The notes below the pieces were generated by a model. That model had not been told where the DNA came from. It ran no database searches and saw nothing but the letters and a program-made list of their open reading frames with translations. Positions 16,522 to 26,378 of a stretch of DNA of 64,000 nt are shown here, piece after piece (positions within the stretch are counted from its first letter, which is position 1; each line of letters starts with the position of its first letter). Origin of the DNA: an uncultured Pseudomonadota bacterium (GTDB lineage Bacteria; Pseudomonadota; Alphaproteobacteria; RF32; CAG-239). Where the stretch lies: positions 1-64,000 of the forward strand of contig CABUWG010000002.1 of the NCBI GenBank assembly GCA_902495305.1, read 5' to 3'. The translations under genes and the position numbers were made by a program.

Positions 16522-17187
16522 TTACTCAAACGGCGTTACATAAACCAGACAGCGGTTACAGTTTGCACAGGCGCAGGCTGTGCTGAAATTTCCGTTGTCA
16601 ACCACATAATTGGGAATATATACCATCGTATCCTCACGTCCTTTAACCGCCATTTTATAATTCTTATCGCCGCTGTGCCCGCCTGAAGCCTTGTCTGAAG
16701 GATCCAAATGGACAGCATAACCGAAGCTGGTATCCGTTCCCAGAATATTTTGCGCGGCTTTCAATAAATCGTTCGTCGGCGTATTCGAACTCAGATTAAG
16801 CCACTTTGGCGGAATATACCCGTATGTTATCAGATACCTCATGGCATCGGGAGACGTGCAGTCGGCAATTCCCTGATCCCAGTTGTCTTTTCTCAGGCAA
16901 TAGAGCTCTGTGGTAAAACTCCCGTCACAATTATACCCGTAGGGCAAAAAGTCTTTCAGGATCGTATCGCAAGTCAGCTCTTCTTCCAGATAAGACATGC
17001 CGGTTTTGTTCAGCGGCGATGCCAGCCACCGGACATATTCCTGCCCCGCACGCTGCTGGATGACCAGTTGCGAAACCACAACCTCGGCCTGCGGCTCAAT
17101 CTTAACCTCCCGCATATCGCCGCGGACAGAAAGGTTATATGAATACAACAGCACCATAAAGGTTGCCAAAATCATCCAGATATACAT
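16522..17187 (-). CDS. Pilus-associated single-pass membrane protein (PilM-like of thin pili)
   Basis: A 221-residue protein with an N-terminal TM helix (WMILATFMVLLYSYNLS, about 4-20) and the rest outside the cytoplasm. After the helix comes a segment with VVVSQLVIQQRAGQEYVRWL, reminiscent of the small PilM protein encoded next to pilV in IncI-type pilus operons. The C-terminal two thirds carry about eight cysteines, ending with a CACANCNRC cluster. It starts the leftward locus and is followed after 17 bases by the giant prepilin, so the two are co-transcribed and probably work together. The PilM assignment rests on the N-terminal part and context only. Confidence 0.5.
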   Translation of the reverse strand: MYIWMILATFMVLLYSYNLSVRGDMREVKIEPQAEVVVSQLVIQQRAGQEYVRWLASPLNKTGMSYLEEELTCDTILKDFLPYGYNCDGSFTTELYCLRKDNWDQGIADCTSPDAMRYLITYGYIPPKWLNLSSNTPTNDLLKAAQNILGTDTSFGYAVHLDPSDKASGGHSGDKNYKMAVKGREDTMVYIPNYVVDNGNFSTACACANCNRCLVYVTPFE

Positions 17188-17460
17188 TGCCTAAAGTTCC
17201 TAAAAAAAACCGCTTTTTATTATTTATAATAGCACCAAATGCCAAAAATTCATAACAAAAAACAGCCGGCTTGCTCAGAATTCACAAAACTGTAACAACA
17301 AATTATCGTCAACTTTATCAGAAAAAACATAATTAAAGGTTAAAATCGCCGTTTTCCGCCGTTTTTTTTGAAGTTTAATTTGATAAGTGCGTTTTTTGCA
17401 TTTATTTCTGAAAAAAATGTTCTAAAATAAGTCAAATTGCAAAAACTACGGAGTATTCTG
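17188..17460. other. Divergent AT-rich intergenic region between pilus-like and flagellar loci
   Basis: About 270 bases of AT-rich DNA separate the leftward pilus-like gene from fliL. No gene or RNA is apparent. It must hold both promoters, but no clean sigma70, sigma54 or sigma28 match was found. Confidence 0.5.
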
Positions 17461-17982
17461 ATGGCCGGCTTAAATGATTTTGATGATGACCTCAAAGACA
17501 ATCCTTATACCCAGAAAGACAACAAAAAAATTCTGTTGTTTCTGGTGCCGGCGTTGATTGTCATCGGCATAATCGTCGGACTGTATTTTTTGTTTATTCC
17601 CAAATCGGACGATTCCGAAAGCCTTGGCTACAGCATTGTTGAAAAAGAAGAAAACGACACCAAAACGATTACCGTTTTTTATGACTTGCCGGAAATTTCC
17701 GTTCAGCTCCAAAGCGCGGATTCGCAAAACGCCGTGGTTAAAATCAAAATTAATATTGAACTTTCCAAAATGGAGGATATAAAAACAATAGAAAGCCTTA
17801 TGCCACAAATCACCGATGCCGCCGTCACTCATGTTTCGGAACTCTCCCAAAATGAGATTAGCGGCGCCGAAGGTCTGTATTGGCTTAAGGAAGAGCTCCT
17901 GTACCGGCTGTCGCTGATTGCCGCGCCGGTAAAAATTTCAAACCTGAACTTCAAACGGTTTGAAATCCAGAAAACTAACTAA
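17461..17982 (+). CDS. fliL: Flagellar basal body-associated protein FliL
   Basis: A 173-residue single-pass inner-membrane protein that surrounds the stator at the flagellar base and supports torque. It has a short acidic cytoplasmic N-terminus, one TM helix (about 24-43, LLFLVPALIVIGIIVGLYFLF), and a periplasmic domain with VFYDLPEISVQL, a run of KIKINIEL, and RLSLIAAPVKISNLNFKRFEIQ at the C-terminus, the FliL fold. ATG 17461 has CGGAG seven bases upstream; an upstream in-frame codon would extend it without a ribosome binding site. First gene of a rightward flagellar unit, 18 bases before fliM. Confidence 0.88.
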   Translation: MAGLNDFDDDLKDNPYTQKDNKKILLFLVPALIVIGIIVGLYFLFIPKSDDSESLGYSIVEKEENDTKTITVFYDLPEISVQLQSADSQNAVVKIKINIELSKMEDIKTIESLMPQITDAAVTHVSELSQNEISGAEGLYWLKEELLYRLSLIAAPVKISNLNFKRFEIQKTN

Positions 17983-18000
17983 AAGCTGAGGGGAAAGCTT

Positions 18001-19083
18001 GTGGCTGAAGAACAGGAAAAGAAAGAAGGGCAACAACCCGACAACAAAAACTGGGCAGATATGATCGAGATCAACGAAAACATCTCGGCAAATCCAGACG
18101 ACACGGCAGACAGCGCAGATTCCCGCATACTCAATCAGGAAGAAATCGACAGCCTGCTGGGCTATTCCTCCGGCGAAGACGATGACCGGCGCAATCTAAA
18201 AACCGGCGTGCAGGCCATTTTAAATTCGGCAATGGTTTCTTATGAACGCCTGCCGATGCTTGAAATCGTTTTTGACCGCCTGATTCGCCTGATGGCAACC
18301 TCTTTGAGAAATTTTACGCAGGATAACGTTGAGGTTTCGCTTGAAAGTATTGAATCCATGCGTTTCGGCGAATATCTCGATTCGCTCACCATTCCGACTT
18401 TGCTCGGCGTGTTCAAAGCCGAAGAATGGGACAATTATGCACTGGTTTCGCTCGACAGCGGCATTGTCTACTCAATCGTCGACGTTTTGCTCGGCGGCCG
18501 CCGCGGCACTGCCGCCATGCGCATTGAAGGCCGTCCGTATACCACCATCGAACTCAATATCGTCAAAGACATGATACAAATCATCTTATCGGATTTGTCC
18601 ACCGCTTTTGACCCGATAACCTCCGTCAACTTCACCTATGACCGTCTGGAAACCAATCCGCGTTTTGCCACCATTTCGCGCTTGTCCAATGCCGTTATCG
18701 TTGCCCGTCTCCGCATTGACATGGAAGACCGCGGCGGCAAAGTTGACCTCATGATTCCCTATGCCACGCTTGAACCGGTTCGCGAACTTTTGCTGCAAAT
18801 GTTCATGGGCGAGCGCTTCGGACGTGATGCCATCTGGGAAAACCACCTCACGGAACAGCTTTGGGATACGGAAGTCCAGATTAATGCCGTGTTAAAAGAA
18901 TGTATGATAAAGCTCGGAGACATTGCCACTTGGGAAAAAGGCTCTTTTCTGGATCTGGATATGCTGCCGACCGATAACGTGGCACTGGTTTGCGGCGATG
19001 TTCCGCTGTTGACCGGTTCAATGGGACGCAAAAACGAACATGTCGTCATAAAAGTAAACGGAAAGGCTGAAAAAAATGGATAG
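18001..19083 (+). CDS. fliM: Flagellar motor switch protein FliM
   Basis: C-ring protein that binds phospho-CheY and sets rotation direction. The 360 residues have an acidic N-terminal region with the CheY-binding EN motif LNQEEIDSLLG (residues about 45-55), the middle domain (YERLPMLEIVFDRLIR, DNVEVSLESIESMRFGEYLDSL, LLGGRRG) and the C-terminal SpoA-like domain (TEVQINAVLKECMIKLGDIATWEKGSFLDL). The start is GTG at 18001, with GAGGGG seven bases upstream. The end overlaps the DUF6468 gene by 8 bases. FliM here is an alphaproteobacterial type, with a long acidic linker before the CheY-binding motif. Confidence 0.95.
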   Translation: MAEEQEKKEGQQPDNKNWADMIEINENISANPDDTADSADSRILNQEEIDSLLGYSSGEDDDRRNLKTGVQAILNSAMVSYERLPMLEIVFDRLIRLMATSLRNFTQDNVEVSLESIESMRFGEYLDSLTIPTLLGVFKAEEWDNYALVSLDSGIVYSIVDVLLGGRRGTAAMRIEGRPYTTIELNIVKDMIQIILSDLSTAFDPITSVNFTYDRLETNPRFATISRLSNAVIVARLRIDMEDRGGKVDLMIPYATLEPVRELLLQMFMGERFGRDAIWENHLTEQLWDTEVQINAVLKECMIKLGDIATWEKGSFLDLDMLPTDNVALVCGDVPLLTGSMGRKNEHVVIKVNGKAEKNG

Positions 19084-19573
19084 TTTTGAAATAATCATAA
19101 ATGTCGCCATCATTGCCCTGCTGATACCGACGATTATTTTTGCTTACCGGCTGAACCGCAGCCTGACGGCTCTCAGAGAAAACCAAAACTCTCTGGCAAA
19201 ACTGATCGGCGCGCTAAATGACGCAACCAACAAAGCCGAAAACAGCATTCCGAAACTCAAATCTGCCACCGAACATTCGTCCGAAGACCTGAAAGAAGTC
19301 GTTGACAATGCCAAAACCATAAAAGACGATTTGTTGTTTATCAACCAGCGCGCCGACAGTCTGGCCGACCGTCTGGAACAGGTTATCCATAACAGCCGCG
19401 GCAATGTAAAAGACGAGAAAAAGAATAAAACCTCGGCTCAGATACTGAATATTGATAAAGCAACAAACACAAATTCCGGCGGTCAGGACGAACCGGATGA
19501 TGTTTTTTCCGTTGAAGATTCCCGTTCCGAGGCCGAGTTGGAACTGCTAAAAGCCCTGAGATCAATAAAATAA
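19076..19573 (+). CDS. DUF6468-type flagellar-cluster membrane protein
   Basis: A 165-residue protein with an N-terminal TM helix (IIINVAIIALLIPTIIFAYRL, about 5-25) followed by a coiled-coil segment (SLTALRENQNSLAKLIGALNDATNKAE to RADSLADRLEQVI) and an acidic tail ending LELLKALRSIK. This architecture and the position just after fliM fit the DUF6468 family found in alphaproteobacterial flagellar clusters. Its exact role is not established; it may help place or stabilise the motor. Overlap of 8 bases with fliM implies translational coupling. Confidence 0.75.
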   Translation: MDSFEIIINVAIIALLIPTIIFAYRLNRSLTALRENQNSLAKLIGALNDATNKAENSIPKLKSATEHSSEDLKEVVDNAKTIKDDLLFINQRADSLADRLEQVIHNSRGNVKDEKKNKTSAQILNIDKATNTNSGGQDEPDDVFSVEDSRSEAELELLKALRSIK

Positions 19574-19582
19574 GGTCAGACA

Positions 19583-20227
19583 ATGATAAACAAAATAGCC
19601 AGCCGCATCCGCATTTTACCGATTTTTATATTTTTTGCCGTCTTAACGCTTTCCGTTCGCGTCAACACGGTTTTTGATCTTTTAAAACAAAAAGAAACCA
19701 AAACCATCAGCATTTCCCAACAAGCCGCACAAGCGCAGGAAGAAATGAAAAAAGAAAACAACGACCTGAGCAAAGCCCTGAACAGCAATACGTCGGCCGC
19801 CGGCTCGTCATCTGCCCCCAATAACAGCTTTTCGCAATCAGAAATCCTGATTCTGCAAGAACTCGCCGAACGACGCGAAGCCTTGGACCTGCGCAGCAAA
19901 GAAATTGATAAAAAAGCCATCCAGCTCAAAGTCGCGGAAGAAGAAATTGATAAAAAACTTGCACAATTGAAGGAATATGAAGCCAAGCTGCAAAAGCTCG
20001 TCCGCGAATATAACGACAAGGAAAAAGAAAAAATATCATCACTGACCCGTTTGTATTCGACCATGAAACCCAAAGATGCTGCCCGTATTTTCAATACGTT
20101 GGAACTGCATATTCTGATTCCGTTGTTAAAAGAAATGAAACCTTCGGTTTCTTCCGCCATCATCTCGCAAATGGACGCCGCCAAAGCCAAGGCCGTTACA
20201 ACCGAACTGATCGGCAACAATTTCTAA
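19583..20227 (+). CDS. MotE-like flagellar protein (MgtE-N-like domain)
   Basis: A 214-residue protein with an N-terminal TM or signal-anchor segment (ILPIFIFFAVLTLSVRV, about 10-27), a low-complexity stretch, a long coiled coil (ERREALDLRSKEIDKKAIQLKVAEEEIDKKLAQLKEYEAKLQKL), and a C-terminal domain with YSTMKPKDAARIFNTLELHILIPLLKEMK and SAIISQMDAAKAK, the MgtE-N-like signature shared with MotE. MotE-type proteins act in the periplasm as chaperones of the motility protein MotC in Rhizobiales. It lies 9 bases after the DUF6468 gene and 15 before the TPR gene, in one transcript. Confidence 0.7.
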   Translation: MINKIASRIRILPIFIFFAVLTLSVRVNTVFDLLKQKETKTISISQQAAQAQEEMKKENNDLSKALNSNTSAAGSSSAPNNSFSQSEILILQELAERREALDLRSKEIDKKAIQLKVAEEEIDKKLAQLKEYEAKLQKLVREYNDKEKEKISSLTRLYSTMKPKDAARIFNTLELHILIPLLKEMKPSVSSAIISQMDAAKAKAVTTELIGNNF

Positions 20228-20242
20228 CCAAAGGCAAAAGCA

Positions 20243-23200
20243 ATGAACGCAGCAAAGCGCAGTATCCCGGCCTTAAAGCAATATATCAGAACGATATTGC
20301 TTTTTGTGCTTCTGACTTTTTTTGCCCAAATTGCCTTTGCCCAAAATACACAGGAAGAAAAACTGATAAGCCTGCCGATTGGTGCCAATAATGACTACAA
20401 GCTGGAAAATCTGCCGCACGCAGTCAGCCTGACCTTTAATCACCCTCTGCTTGAAACACCGGAAGACTTCAGCAAAATATTGCCTGATATTATTGAAAAA
20501 CAAGAATTATCCGCAGACAAGACCCGTATGCTTCTGACGCTGCACCACCCTCTTATCACGCAGACATCATTAAAAGACGGCATCTTGAGAATCGGCCTCA
20601 AGCCGCAGAAAAACATGGACAATTCGGAAAAATCAAATAACATTGCCATAAGCTATGGCGAACATCCGGATTACTACCGCTTTGTTTTCAAATATGATCA
20701 GCCGCCGCTTTATTCCGTTAAATCTCAGGATATGCAAACCTCGGTTTATTTCCTGAACGATGTCCGGCTGCAAACCGAAAACCTGAAATCTTATCCGTTT
20801 TATCCGGCCATCACGGTCTCGCCCAATACCATGGGCGGACAAACGCTGACAATTCCGGCGGCCATGGTAAAATCGGCAGAATATGACAACAAAATCGTTA
20901 TCGACGTGTCAAAAGTTTCCGAGGGTCGGGTTTTTGACGACAGCACGGCCGAAATCAAAATCGCCGGCATAGATTTGCCTGAAACGGCTCCATCCGCTCT
21001 GGAAAACCTGACGCCCAAACAGCCTTATACCGATAAAAGAATTGTCAGTCTGGGCTTTTCGTGGAACTCTCCGGCCAATATTGCCGTCTTCCGTCGGGAA
21101 AACTATTTGTGGATTATCTTTGACCAAAGAAAAAAAATAGATAAGGAACAACTGCTCGCCGATGCCGCACCGCTGGCCGAAGAAATTGTGCTTATTCCGC
21201 ATACCAAAGCCACGGTCATCCGCCTCAAAACCAAGCCAAATGTCAATGCCAACCTCCGTAAAGAAGGCTTACTCTGGATTATCGACCTTTCCGTTGCCGG
21301 ATTTAAGGAAAAAATAAAAGACATGAACGTCTTTACACGCTATGACAGCCTGAACCACCCCTACTTTTTTATTGCCACGACAATGGCCGGCAACATTATC
21401 TCCGTTGTAGACCCCGAAATCGGCGATAATCTGATTGCAGCAACCGTTTCTGATGTTGAAAACGGTATCAGCGCTCCTTATTCTTATCCTGATTTTGATT
21501 TTTTGCGCTCACTTACCGGCGTGGCCGTCGTCCCCAAAAATACGGACTTAAATATTGAACGTGGCAATACCGGCATTATAATCAAAGCCGTTCGCGGCCT
21601 GAACATTTCTGCCGATTTGGACTACAAAAAACGCCAGCAGGACTTATTAAACACTGAAGAAGACGAGCTTGGCTTTGATTTAAGCCTCAGTGCAGGCCTC
21701 GCCGGCATGAACTACGCCGAAGCCGTATCCCAACTGCAAAAAGACATCGAACAGGCTCCGCAAAACAAAAAAATTGCCGCCCGTCTGATGCTTGTTCGTT
21801 ATTACATTTCTTATGGTCTGGGAGCCGAGGCCTTACAGGAACTCCGGCGTCTGACACAAATGCCGGGATATCATCCGACGGAAGAAACAGAGTCGTTGTT
21901 CGGAGTCGCAAACTTTTTGCTGCGCCGTTATGATGCCGCCATGGAGCACCTGTCTTTTGGTGCATTGCCGTCTGATAATCAGGCGGTTTTCTGGCGTACG
22001 TTATCTTCCTCGGCCAAAGAATACAAAAAAGAAAATAATGTTATTCTGACATCTTATATTTCTCTGATTAAAGACTATCCGATACCGCTGAAAGCACGGA
22101 TAGCCCTTGTCGCGGCAGACAATGCCCTGAATGCCGGAGATGATTTGGCCGCGCAAAATTTTATAGATGTCCTGAACAACATTGACAGCAAAAACCTCTA
22201 TTATCAGGCACGTATCGGCTATTTAACGGCCAAACGCCGCGTTTTGCAGGGATACCCGCGTAACGGCATAAAATTATATAACAACATAGCCGCTTCCTTG
22301 TCACAAAAATACTCCGCTCTGGCCAGATACGAGGCCGCCGTATTGGGGCAGAAGCTGGGCATGCTGCCTTTGGCAAAAGCAATCCGTGAACTGGAACAAT
22401 TATACTATGCCTGGCCGGACAGGGAATTCCGTTTGCAGGTACTGCGGACTTTGGCAGATTATTACGTCCGGAGCTCGGACTATCTCAGCGCTTTAAGAAA
22501 ACTGAATCTGAGCATGAGTCTGGAAACGGAAGATGAAAAACCGCAAACATTGAAAAGAATGGTAAACGTTTTAGAAGACGTTTACATCAATAACCGTGCG
22601 GATAATCTGCCGCCGCTTAAATCTTTGGCAATATACAAAGAATTTGAATGGCTGGCGCCCCAAAGCCGGAATTATAACGAAATCATCCGGCGGCTGGCTG
22701 ACCGTCTGGTCGCGGTTGACTTGTTGCCCCGCGCCTATTCCCTTTTGCAAAACCAGCTTCGCTTCGGCCGTCTGAGCGACAAAGAACGCGCTGCTGTCGG
22801 AACCAGGCTGGCCTTAATCAGCTTGTTTGAAGACAAAAACATTGATGCGCTTGATTTTTTGGATCAGACTCAAAGTGCCGATATTGACGCCACACTTCAG
22901 GCTCAGCGCAAAATCATCCGAGCCAAAACGCTTTCAAACCTTGATCGCGACGAAGAAGCAATAGACCTGTTGAAAGATGATTACAGCAAAAATGCCCTGC
23001 TGCTGAAAAGCGAGATCTATTGGAATGCCGGAATGTGGAACGAGGCTTCGGACAGCATCAGATATCTGGTAGAAGCCCCGCAACCGGGAAAACCTTTGAG
23101 TCAGGAACAAATCGGTTATATTCTGGATTGGGCAACCACCCTGCAAAAATCAGGAAAAACAACGGTTTTGGTCAGACTGCGCAACAAGTTTCTGCCCTAT

Positions 23201-23377
23201 TTTGAAAATACCAAATACTATAGCCCATTTAGCATATTAACCGGCAATCTGGAAAATGATAAAATCGATCTGAAAGCCATCAGCCAGACAATCAATGACG
23301 TTCAGGCATTCAGCAACTTTACCAAACTGTATAACGATTCGCTCAAAAACAACCATTTAGACACCCAAAATAAATGA
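20243..23377 (+). CDS. Large secreted tetratricopeptide-repeat protein of the flagellar cluster
   Basis: A 1044-residue protein with a Sec signal peptide ([17 protein letters not shown], cleavage after AFA). Residues of about 30-400 are strand-rich with repeated hydrophobic-charged alternation ([30 protein letters not shown]), resembling AMIN-like envelope-binding domains. From about residue 480 the protein is helical with many 34-residue TPR-like units ([60 protein letters not shown]). It is the last gene of the flagellar unit and its stop overlaps the uvrB start (ATGA). A periplasmic scaffold for motor or cell-envelope assembly is a reasonable inference; no enzyme motif is present. Confidence 0.7.
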   Translation: MNAAKRSIPALKQYIRTILLFVLLTFFAQIAFAQNTQEEKLISLPIGANNDYKLENLPHAVSLTFNHPLLETPEDFSKILPDIIEKQELSADKTRMLLTLHHPLITQTSLKDGILRIGLKPQKNMDNSEKSNNIAISYGEHPDYYRFVFKYDQPPLYSVKSQDMQTSVYFLNDVRLQTENLKSYPFYPAITVSPNTMGGQTLTIPAAMVKSAEYDNKIVIDVSKVSEGRVFDDSTAEIKIAGIDLPETAPSALENLTPKQPYTDKRIVSLGFSWNSPANIAVFRRENYLWIIFDQRKKIDKEQLLADAAPLAEEIVLIPHTKATVIRLKTKPNVNANLRKEGLLWIIDLSVAGFKEKIKDMNVFTRYDSLNHPYFFIATTMAGNIISVVDPEIGDNLIAATVSDVENGISAPYSYPDFDFLRSLTGVAVVPKNTDLNIERGNTGIIIKAVRGLNISADLDYKKRQQDLLNTEEDELGFDLSLSAGLAGMNYAEAVSQLQKDIEQAPQNKKIAARLMLVRYYISYGLGAEALQELRRLTQMPGYHPTEETESLFGVANFLLRRYDAAMEHLSFGALPSDNQAVFWRTLSSSAKEYKKENNVILTSYISLIKDYPIPLKARIALVAADNALNAGDDLAAQNFIDVLNNIDSKNLYYQARIGYLTAKRRVLQGYPRNGIKLYNNIAASLSQKYSALARYEAAVLGQKLGMLPLAKAIRELEQLYYAWPDREFRLQVLRTLADYYVRSSDYLSALRKLNLSMSLETEDEKPQTLKRMVNVLEDVYINNRADNLPPLKSLAIYKEFEWLAPQSRNYNEIIRRLADRLVAVDLLPRAYSLLQNQLRFGRLSDKERAAVGTRLALISLFEDKNIDALDFLDQTQSADIDATLQAQRKIIRAKTLSNLDRDEEAIDLLKDDYSKNALLLKSEIYWNAGMWNEASDSIRYLVEAPQPGKPLSQEQIGYILDWATTLQKSGKTTVLVRLRNKFLPYFENTKYYSPFSILTGNLENDKIDLKAISQTINDVQAFSNFTKLYNDSLKNNHLDTQNK

Positions 23378-25365
23378 AGCAGAACAAATTTAAAATTTCC
23401 AGTCCGTTTGAACCTTCCGGCGACCAGCCGCAGGCCATTGCCGAACTTTGTCAGGGGCTGAAAAACGGCCTGAGCGATCAGGTACTGCTCGGCGTAACCG
23501 GCAGCGGCAAAACCTTTACCATGGCCAAAATCATTGAACAATCCCAGCGTCCGGCTCTGATAATGGCGCCCAATAAAATTCTGGCAGCCCAGCTCTATAC
23601 GGAAATGAAAGAATTTTTTCCGAACAACCACGTTGAATACTTTGTATCTTATTACGATTATTACCAGCCGGAAGCCTATGTCCCCAAAACAGATACCTAT
23701 ATAGAAAAAGATTCCGCCATCAACGAACAGATTGACCGTATGCGAAACTCGGCAACCCGCAGCCTGCTGGAAAGCAACGACGTCATCATCATAGCCTCTG
23801 TTTCCTGCATATACGGCTTGGGCGATGTTGAATCTTATGCCGCCATGACCTTGCCGTTGCATGTCGGACAGGAGATCGCCCCCAAAGAAATATTCAAGCG
23901 CCTGTCAGAACTGCAATACGAACGCAACCAGATGAACTTTGTCCGCAGTACTTTCCGCGTACAGGGAGATATTATTGACATTTTTCCGTCCCATTACGAA
24001 GACAAAGCCTGGCGGATTTCCCTGTTCGGCGACGAAATTGAAAGCATCAGCGAATTCGATTCGCTGACCGGCAAAAAAAACGCCGATCTGGAAGAAATCA
24101 TCGTTTATCCGGCCAATCACTACGTCACGCCGCGGCCGGCCATATCCAAGGCAATTGTCGGCATAAAGCAGGAACTCGCCGAAAGAACGGAGGAGTTAAA
24201 AAAAGAAAACAAGCTGCTGGAGGCGCAGCGTCTGGAACAAAGAACCCGTTTTGATCTGGAAATGCTGGAAACCACCGGTCATTGCAAGGGAATTGAAAAT
24301 TACTCGCGCTACCTGACCGGACGTCCGGCCGGCGCCCCGCCGCCGACATTATTTGAATATCTGCGTAAAGATACCATTATTTTTATTGACGAAAGCCATA
24401 TTTCCCTGCCGCAAATCGGCGGTATGTACCTCGGGGACCGTAACCGCAAAGCCACTTTGTCAGACTACGGCTTCCGTCTGCCGTCATGCGTTGACAACCG
24501 GCCTCTGACCTTTGATGAATGGAATGCCATGCGCGGCCAGACAATCTACGTATCCGCCACGCCGGGAGATTGGGAACTGGAACAAAGCGGCGGCACGTTT
24601 ACGGAACAAATCATCCGTCCGACCGGACTGACAGACCCTGTCTGTATTGTCAAACCTGTTGAAAATCAGATTGACGACTTAATGGAAGAATGCCGCAAGG
24701 TCATTGCCAAAAAAGAACGTGTTTTGGTCACGACACTGACCAAAAAAATGGCGGAAGACCTGACGGAATACCTCAACGAAAACGGCATCAAAGTCCGCTA
24801 TATGCACTCGGATATTGATACGCTTGAACGCATTGACATTATTCGCGACCTCCGTCTCGGCGTCTTTGACGTACTGGTCGGTATCAACCTGCTGAGAGAA
24901 GGGCTGGATATTCCCGAATGCTCAATGGTTGCCATTCTGGATGCGGACAAAGAAGGCTTCCTGCGTTCCACCCGCTCGCTGATCCAGACCATCGGACGAG
25001 CCGCCCGTAATGCCGACAGCCGCGTCATTCTTTATGCAGACAAAATGACCAACTCCATTCAGCAGGCTCTGGAAGAAACCAACCGCCGGCGCGAAAAGCA
25101 GTGCCAATACAACATCGCCCACGGCATTGTTCCCCAGACCATTAACAAAGCTATTTCCGGCACCCTGCAAACCATGAGTCAGGATTATCTTGATGAAGAA
25201 ACCGCCGTATCAACCGTATCTTCCGATGACTTGAAGAACTTTGACAAACGGATAAAAGAATACACCAAGAGAATGAAAGATGCCGCTGCCAACCTCGAAT
25301 TTGAAGAAGCCATGAAATATCGTGACAAAATTCGCGAATTGGAACAGCAATATCTAAAAAACTGA
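23374..25365 (+). CDS. uvrB: Excinuclease ABC subunit B
   Basis: Damage-verification helicase of nucleotide excision repair, acting with UvrA and UvrC. The 663 residues contain the Walker A motif [10 protein letters not shown] (about 40-48), the beta-hairpin region [21 protein letters not shown], the DEAD-like IFIDESH, the [39 protein letters not shown] helicase motifs, the QTIGRAARN motif VI and a C-terminal UVR domain ([16 protein letters not shown]) that binds UvrC. The start overlaps the preceding stop by four bases; being coupled to a flagellar gene is unusual. No SOS box is visible directly upstream. Confidence 0.98.
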   Translation: MKQNKFKISSPFEPSGDQPQAIAELCQGLKNGLSDQVLLGVTGSGKTFTMAKIIEQSQRPALIMAPNKILAAQLYTEMKEFFPNNHVEYFVSYYDYYQPEAYVPKTDTYIEKDSAINEQIDRMRNSATRSLLESNDVIIIASVSCIYGLGDVESYAAMTLPLHVGQEIAPKEIFKRLSELQYERNQMNFVRSTFRVQGDIIDIFPSHYEDKAWRISLFGDEIESISEFDSLTGKKNADLEEIIVYPANHYVTPRPAISKAIVGIKQELAERTEELKKENKLLEAQRLEQRTRFDLEMLETTGHCKGIENYSRYLTGRPAGAPPPTLFEYLRKDTIIFIDESHISLPQIGGMYLGDRNRKATLSDYGFRLPSCVDNRPLTFDEWNAMRGQTIYVSATPGDWELEQSGGTFTEQIIRPTGLTDPVCIVKPVENQIDDLMEECRKVIAKKERVLVTTLTKKMAEDLTEYLNENGIKVRYMHSDIDTLERIDIIRDLRLGVFDVLVGINLLREGLDIPECSMVAILDADKEGFLRSTRSLIQTIGRAARNADSRVILYADKMTNSIQQALEETNRRREKQCQYNIAHGIVPQTINKAISGTLQTMSQDYLDEETAVSTVSSDDLKNFDKRIKEYTKRMKDAAANLEFEEAMKYRDKIRELEQQYLKN

Positions 25366-25385
25366 TTCTTTTTTCAAACACAAAA

Positions 25386-25416
25386 AAAGAGGTTCAAACT
25401 GAACCTCTTTTCTTTT
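25386..25416. terminator. Bidirectional terminator between uvrB and the DsbA-like gene
   Basis: Perfect 11-bp stem AAAGAGGTTCA / TGAACCTCTTT with an A-run on the left and T-rich run on the right, serving both convergent genes. Confidence 0.9.
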
Positions 25417-25431
25417 ATTCGCCAAACCGGA

Positions 25432-26217
25432 CTATTTGTTCTTCATAGCATCAATTCTTCTTTGAATTTCGCCTTCATCCAGCGTTTGCAAAATCTGGCC
25501 GTCCAAAATCATGGTCGGAACGCCGCGAATTTCAATAGAATTAGCCAAGTCGGCAGTATCCTGAATAGTTTTATTAACTTTCTCAGAATTCATATCTGCT
25601 TTCATTTTGGCAACATCAATGCCGGCAGCAGCTGCGAGCTCGTCAATTTTAGCTTCGCTCAAAGCACCGTCATTTTCCATCATGGCAGACCAGAGTTCCT
25701 GATATTTGCCCTGTTCTTTGGCAGCCAAAGCGGCTTTGGCAGCATAATCAGATACCGGACCCAGGAAGGTCAGTTCTCTCAAGACCAGACGAACATCGTT
25801 GTTTTTGGCAACAATATTCTTCAAAGCCGGATACAATCTGTGGCAATAACCGCAAGAGAAGTCAAAGAATTCTACCAGAGTAACAGATCCGTTCGGGTTG
25901 CCGACAACGGCAGCACCTTCATAATCGGTAATTTCTTTAATATTCTGCTTGATCTTTATGGCAGCGGCTTTTTGTCTTTCTTCTTCCTGCTTAATCTGAT
26001 AAGCCTGCATGGCATTGAACACAATCTCCGGATTGTTGTTCAAAACAGTCTTGATTGTCTCAACATCCATAGAGGCAGCCGGAGCAACAGGAGCCACGGG
26101 AGCGGCTGTTTCAGCAACCGGAGCAGCTTTGTTGCATTTTGTCAAGCACATTGCTGCACAGGCGACCGAAATAATCAAAGCCAGCAGAGAAACGTAAATT
26201 GCATTAATTTTGTTCAT
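25432..26217 (-). CDS. DsbA/Com1-family thiol-disulfide oxidoreductase
   Basis: A 261-residue thioredoxin-fold protein exported by an N-terminal hydrophobic segment (IYVSLLALIISVACAAMCL, about 7-25) that may stay as an anchor. A Pro/Ala-rich linker (30-49) leads to a helical region and then the active site FFDFSCGYCHRL with cysteines 122 and 125; the cis-proline loop is RGVPTMIL. The CGYC dipeptide is typical of DsbA/BdbD/Com1-like oxidases. It should introduce or reshuffle disulfides in the periplasm and could serve the Cys-rich secreted family in this window. Start 26217 (MNKINAI) avoids a leader of non-signal character. A weak promoter, TTGTAA-17 bp-TAAATT, lies at 26252-26280 on the minus strand. 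Confidence 0.88.
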   Translation of the reverse strand: MNKINAIYVSLLALIISVACAAMCLTKCNKAAPVAETAAPVAPVAPAASMDVETIKTVLNNNPEIVFNAMQAYQIKQEEERQKAAAIKIKQNIKEITDYEGAAVVGNPNGSVTLVEFFDFSCGYCHRLYPALKNIVAKNNDVRLVLRELTFLGPVSDYAAKAALAAKEQGKYQELWSAMMENDGALSEAKIDELAAAAGIDVAKMKADMNSEKVNKTIQDTADLANSIEIRGVPTMILDGQILQTLDEGEIQRRIDAMKNK

Positions 26218-26378
26218 CTTACAAATCCTTAAGTTTATTAAATACAAATATAATTTAGCTAATCTATAATATATTTACAACAGGCATGATAATTTATAAT
26301 TATTAATATTCTCCAAATATCTAAATCTTTTTTTCATATTTAAGCAATATACTGATACAAACTAAAAAAGGGGATAAC

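Noticed and set aside
17188..17460. Possible sigma28 or sigma54 flagellar promoter before fliL
   Set aside because: No match to TAAA-N15-GCCGATAA or to GG-N10-GC spacing was convincing.
26252..26263. A 10-of-12 match to the ATTAGCCAAAAT element upstream of the DsbA-like gene
   Set aside because: The region is very AT-rich and the two mismatches and different position relative to the promoter make chance likely. I do not claim co-regulation.
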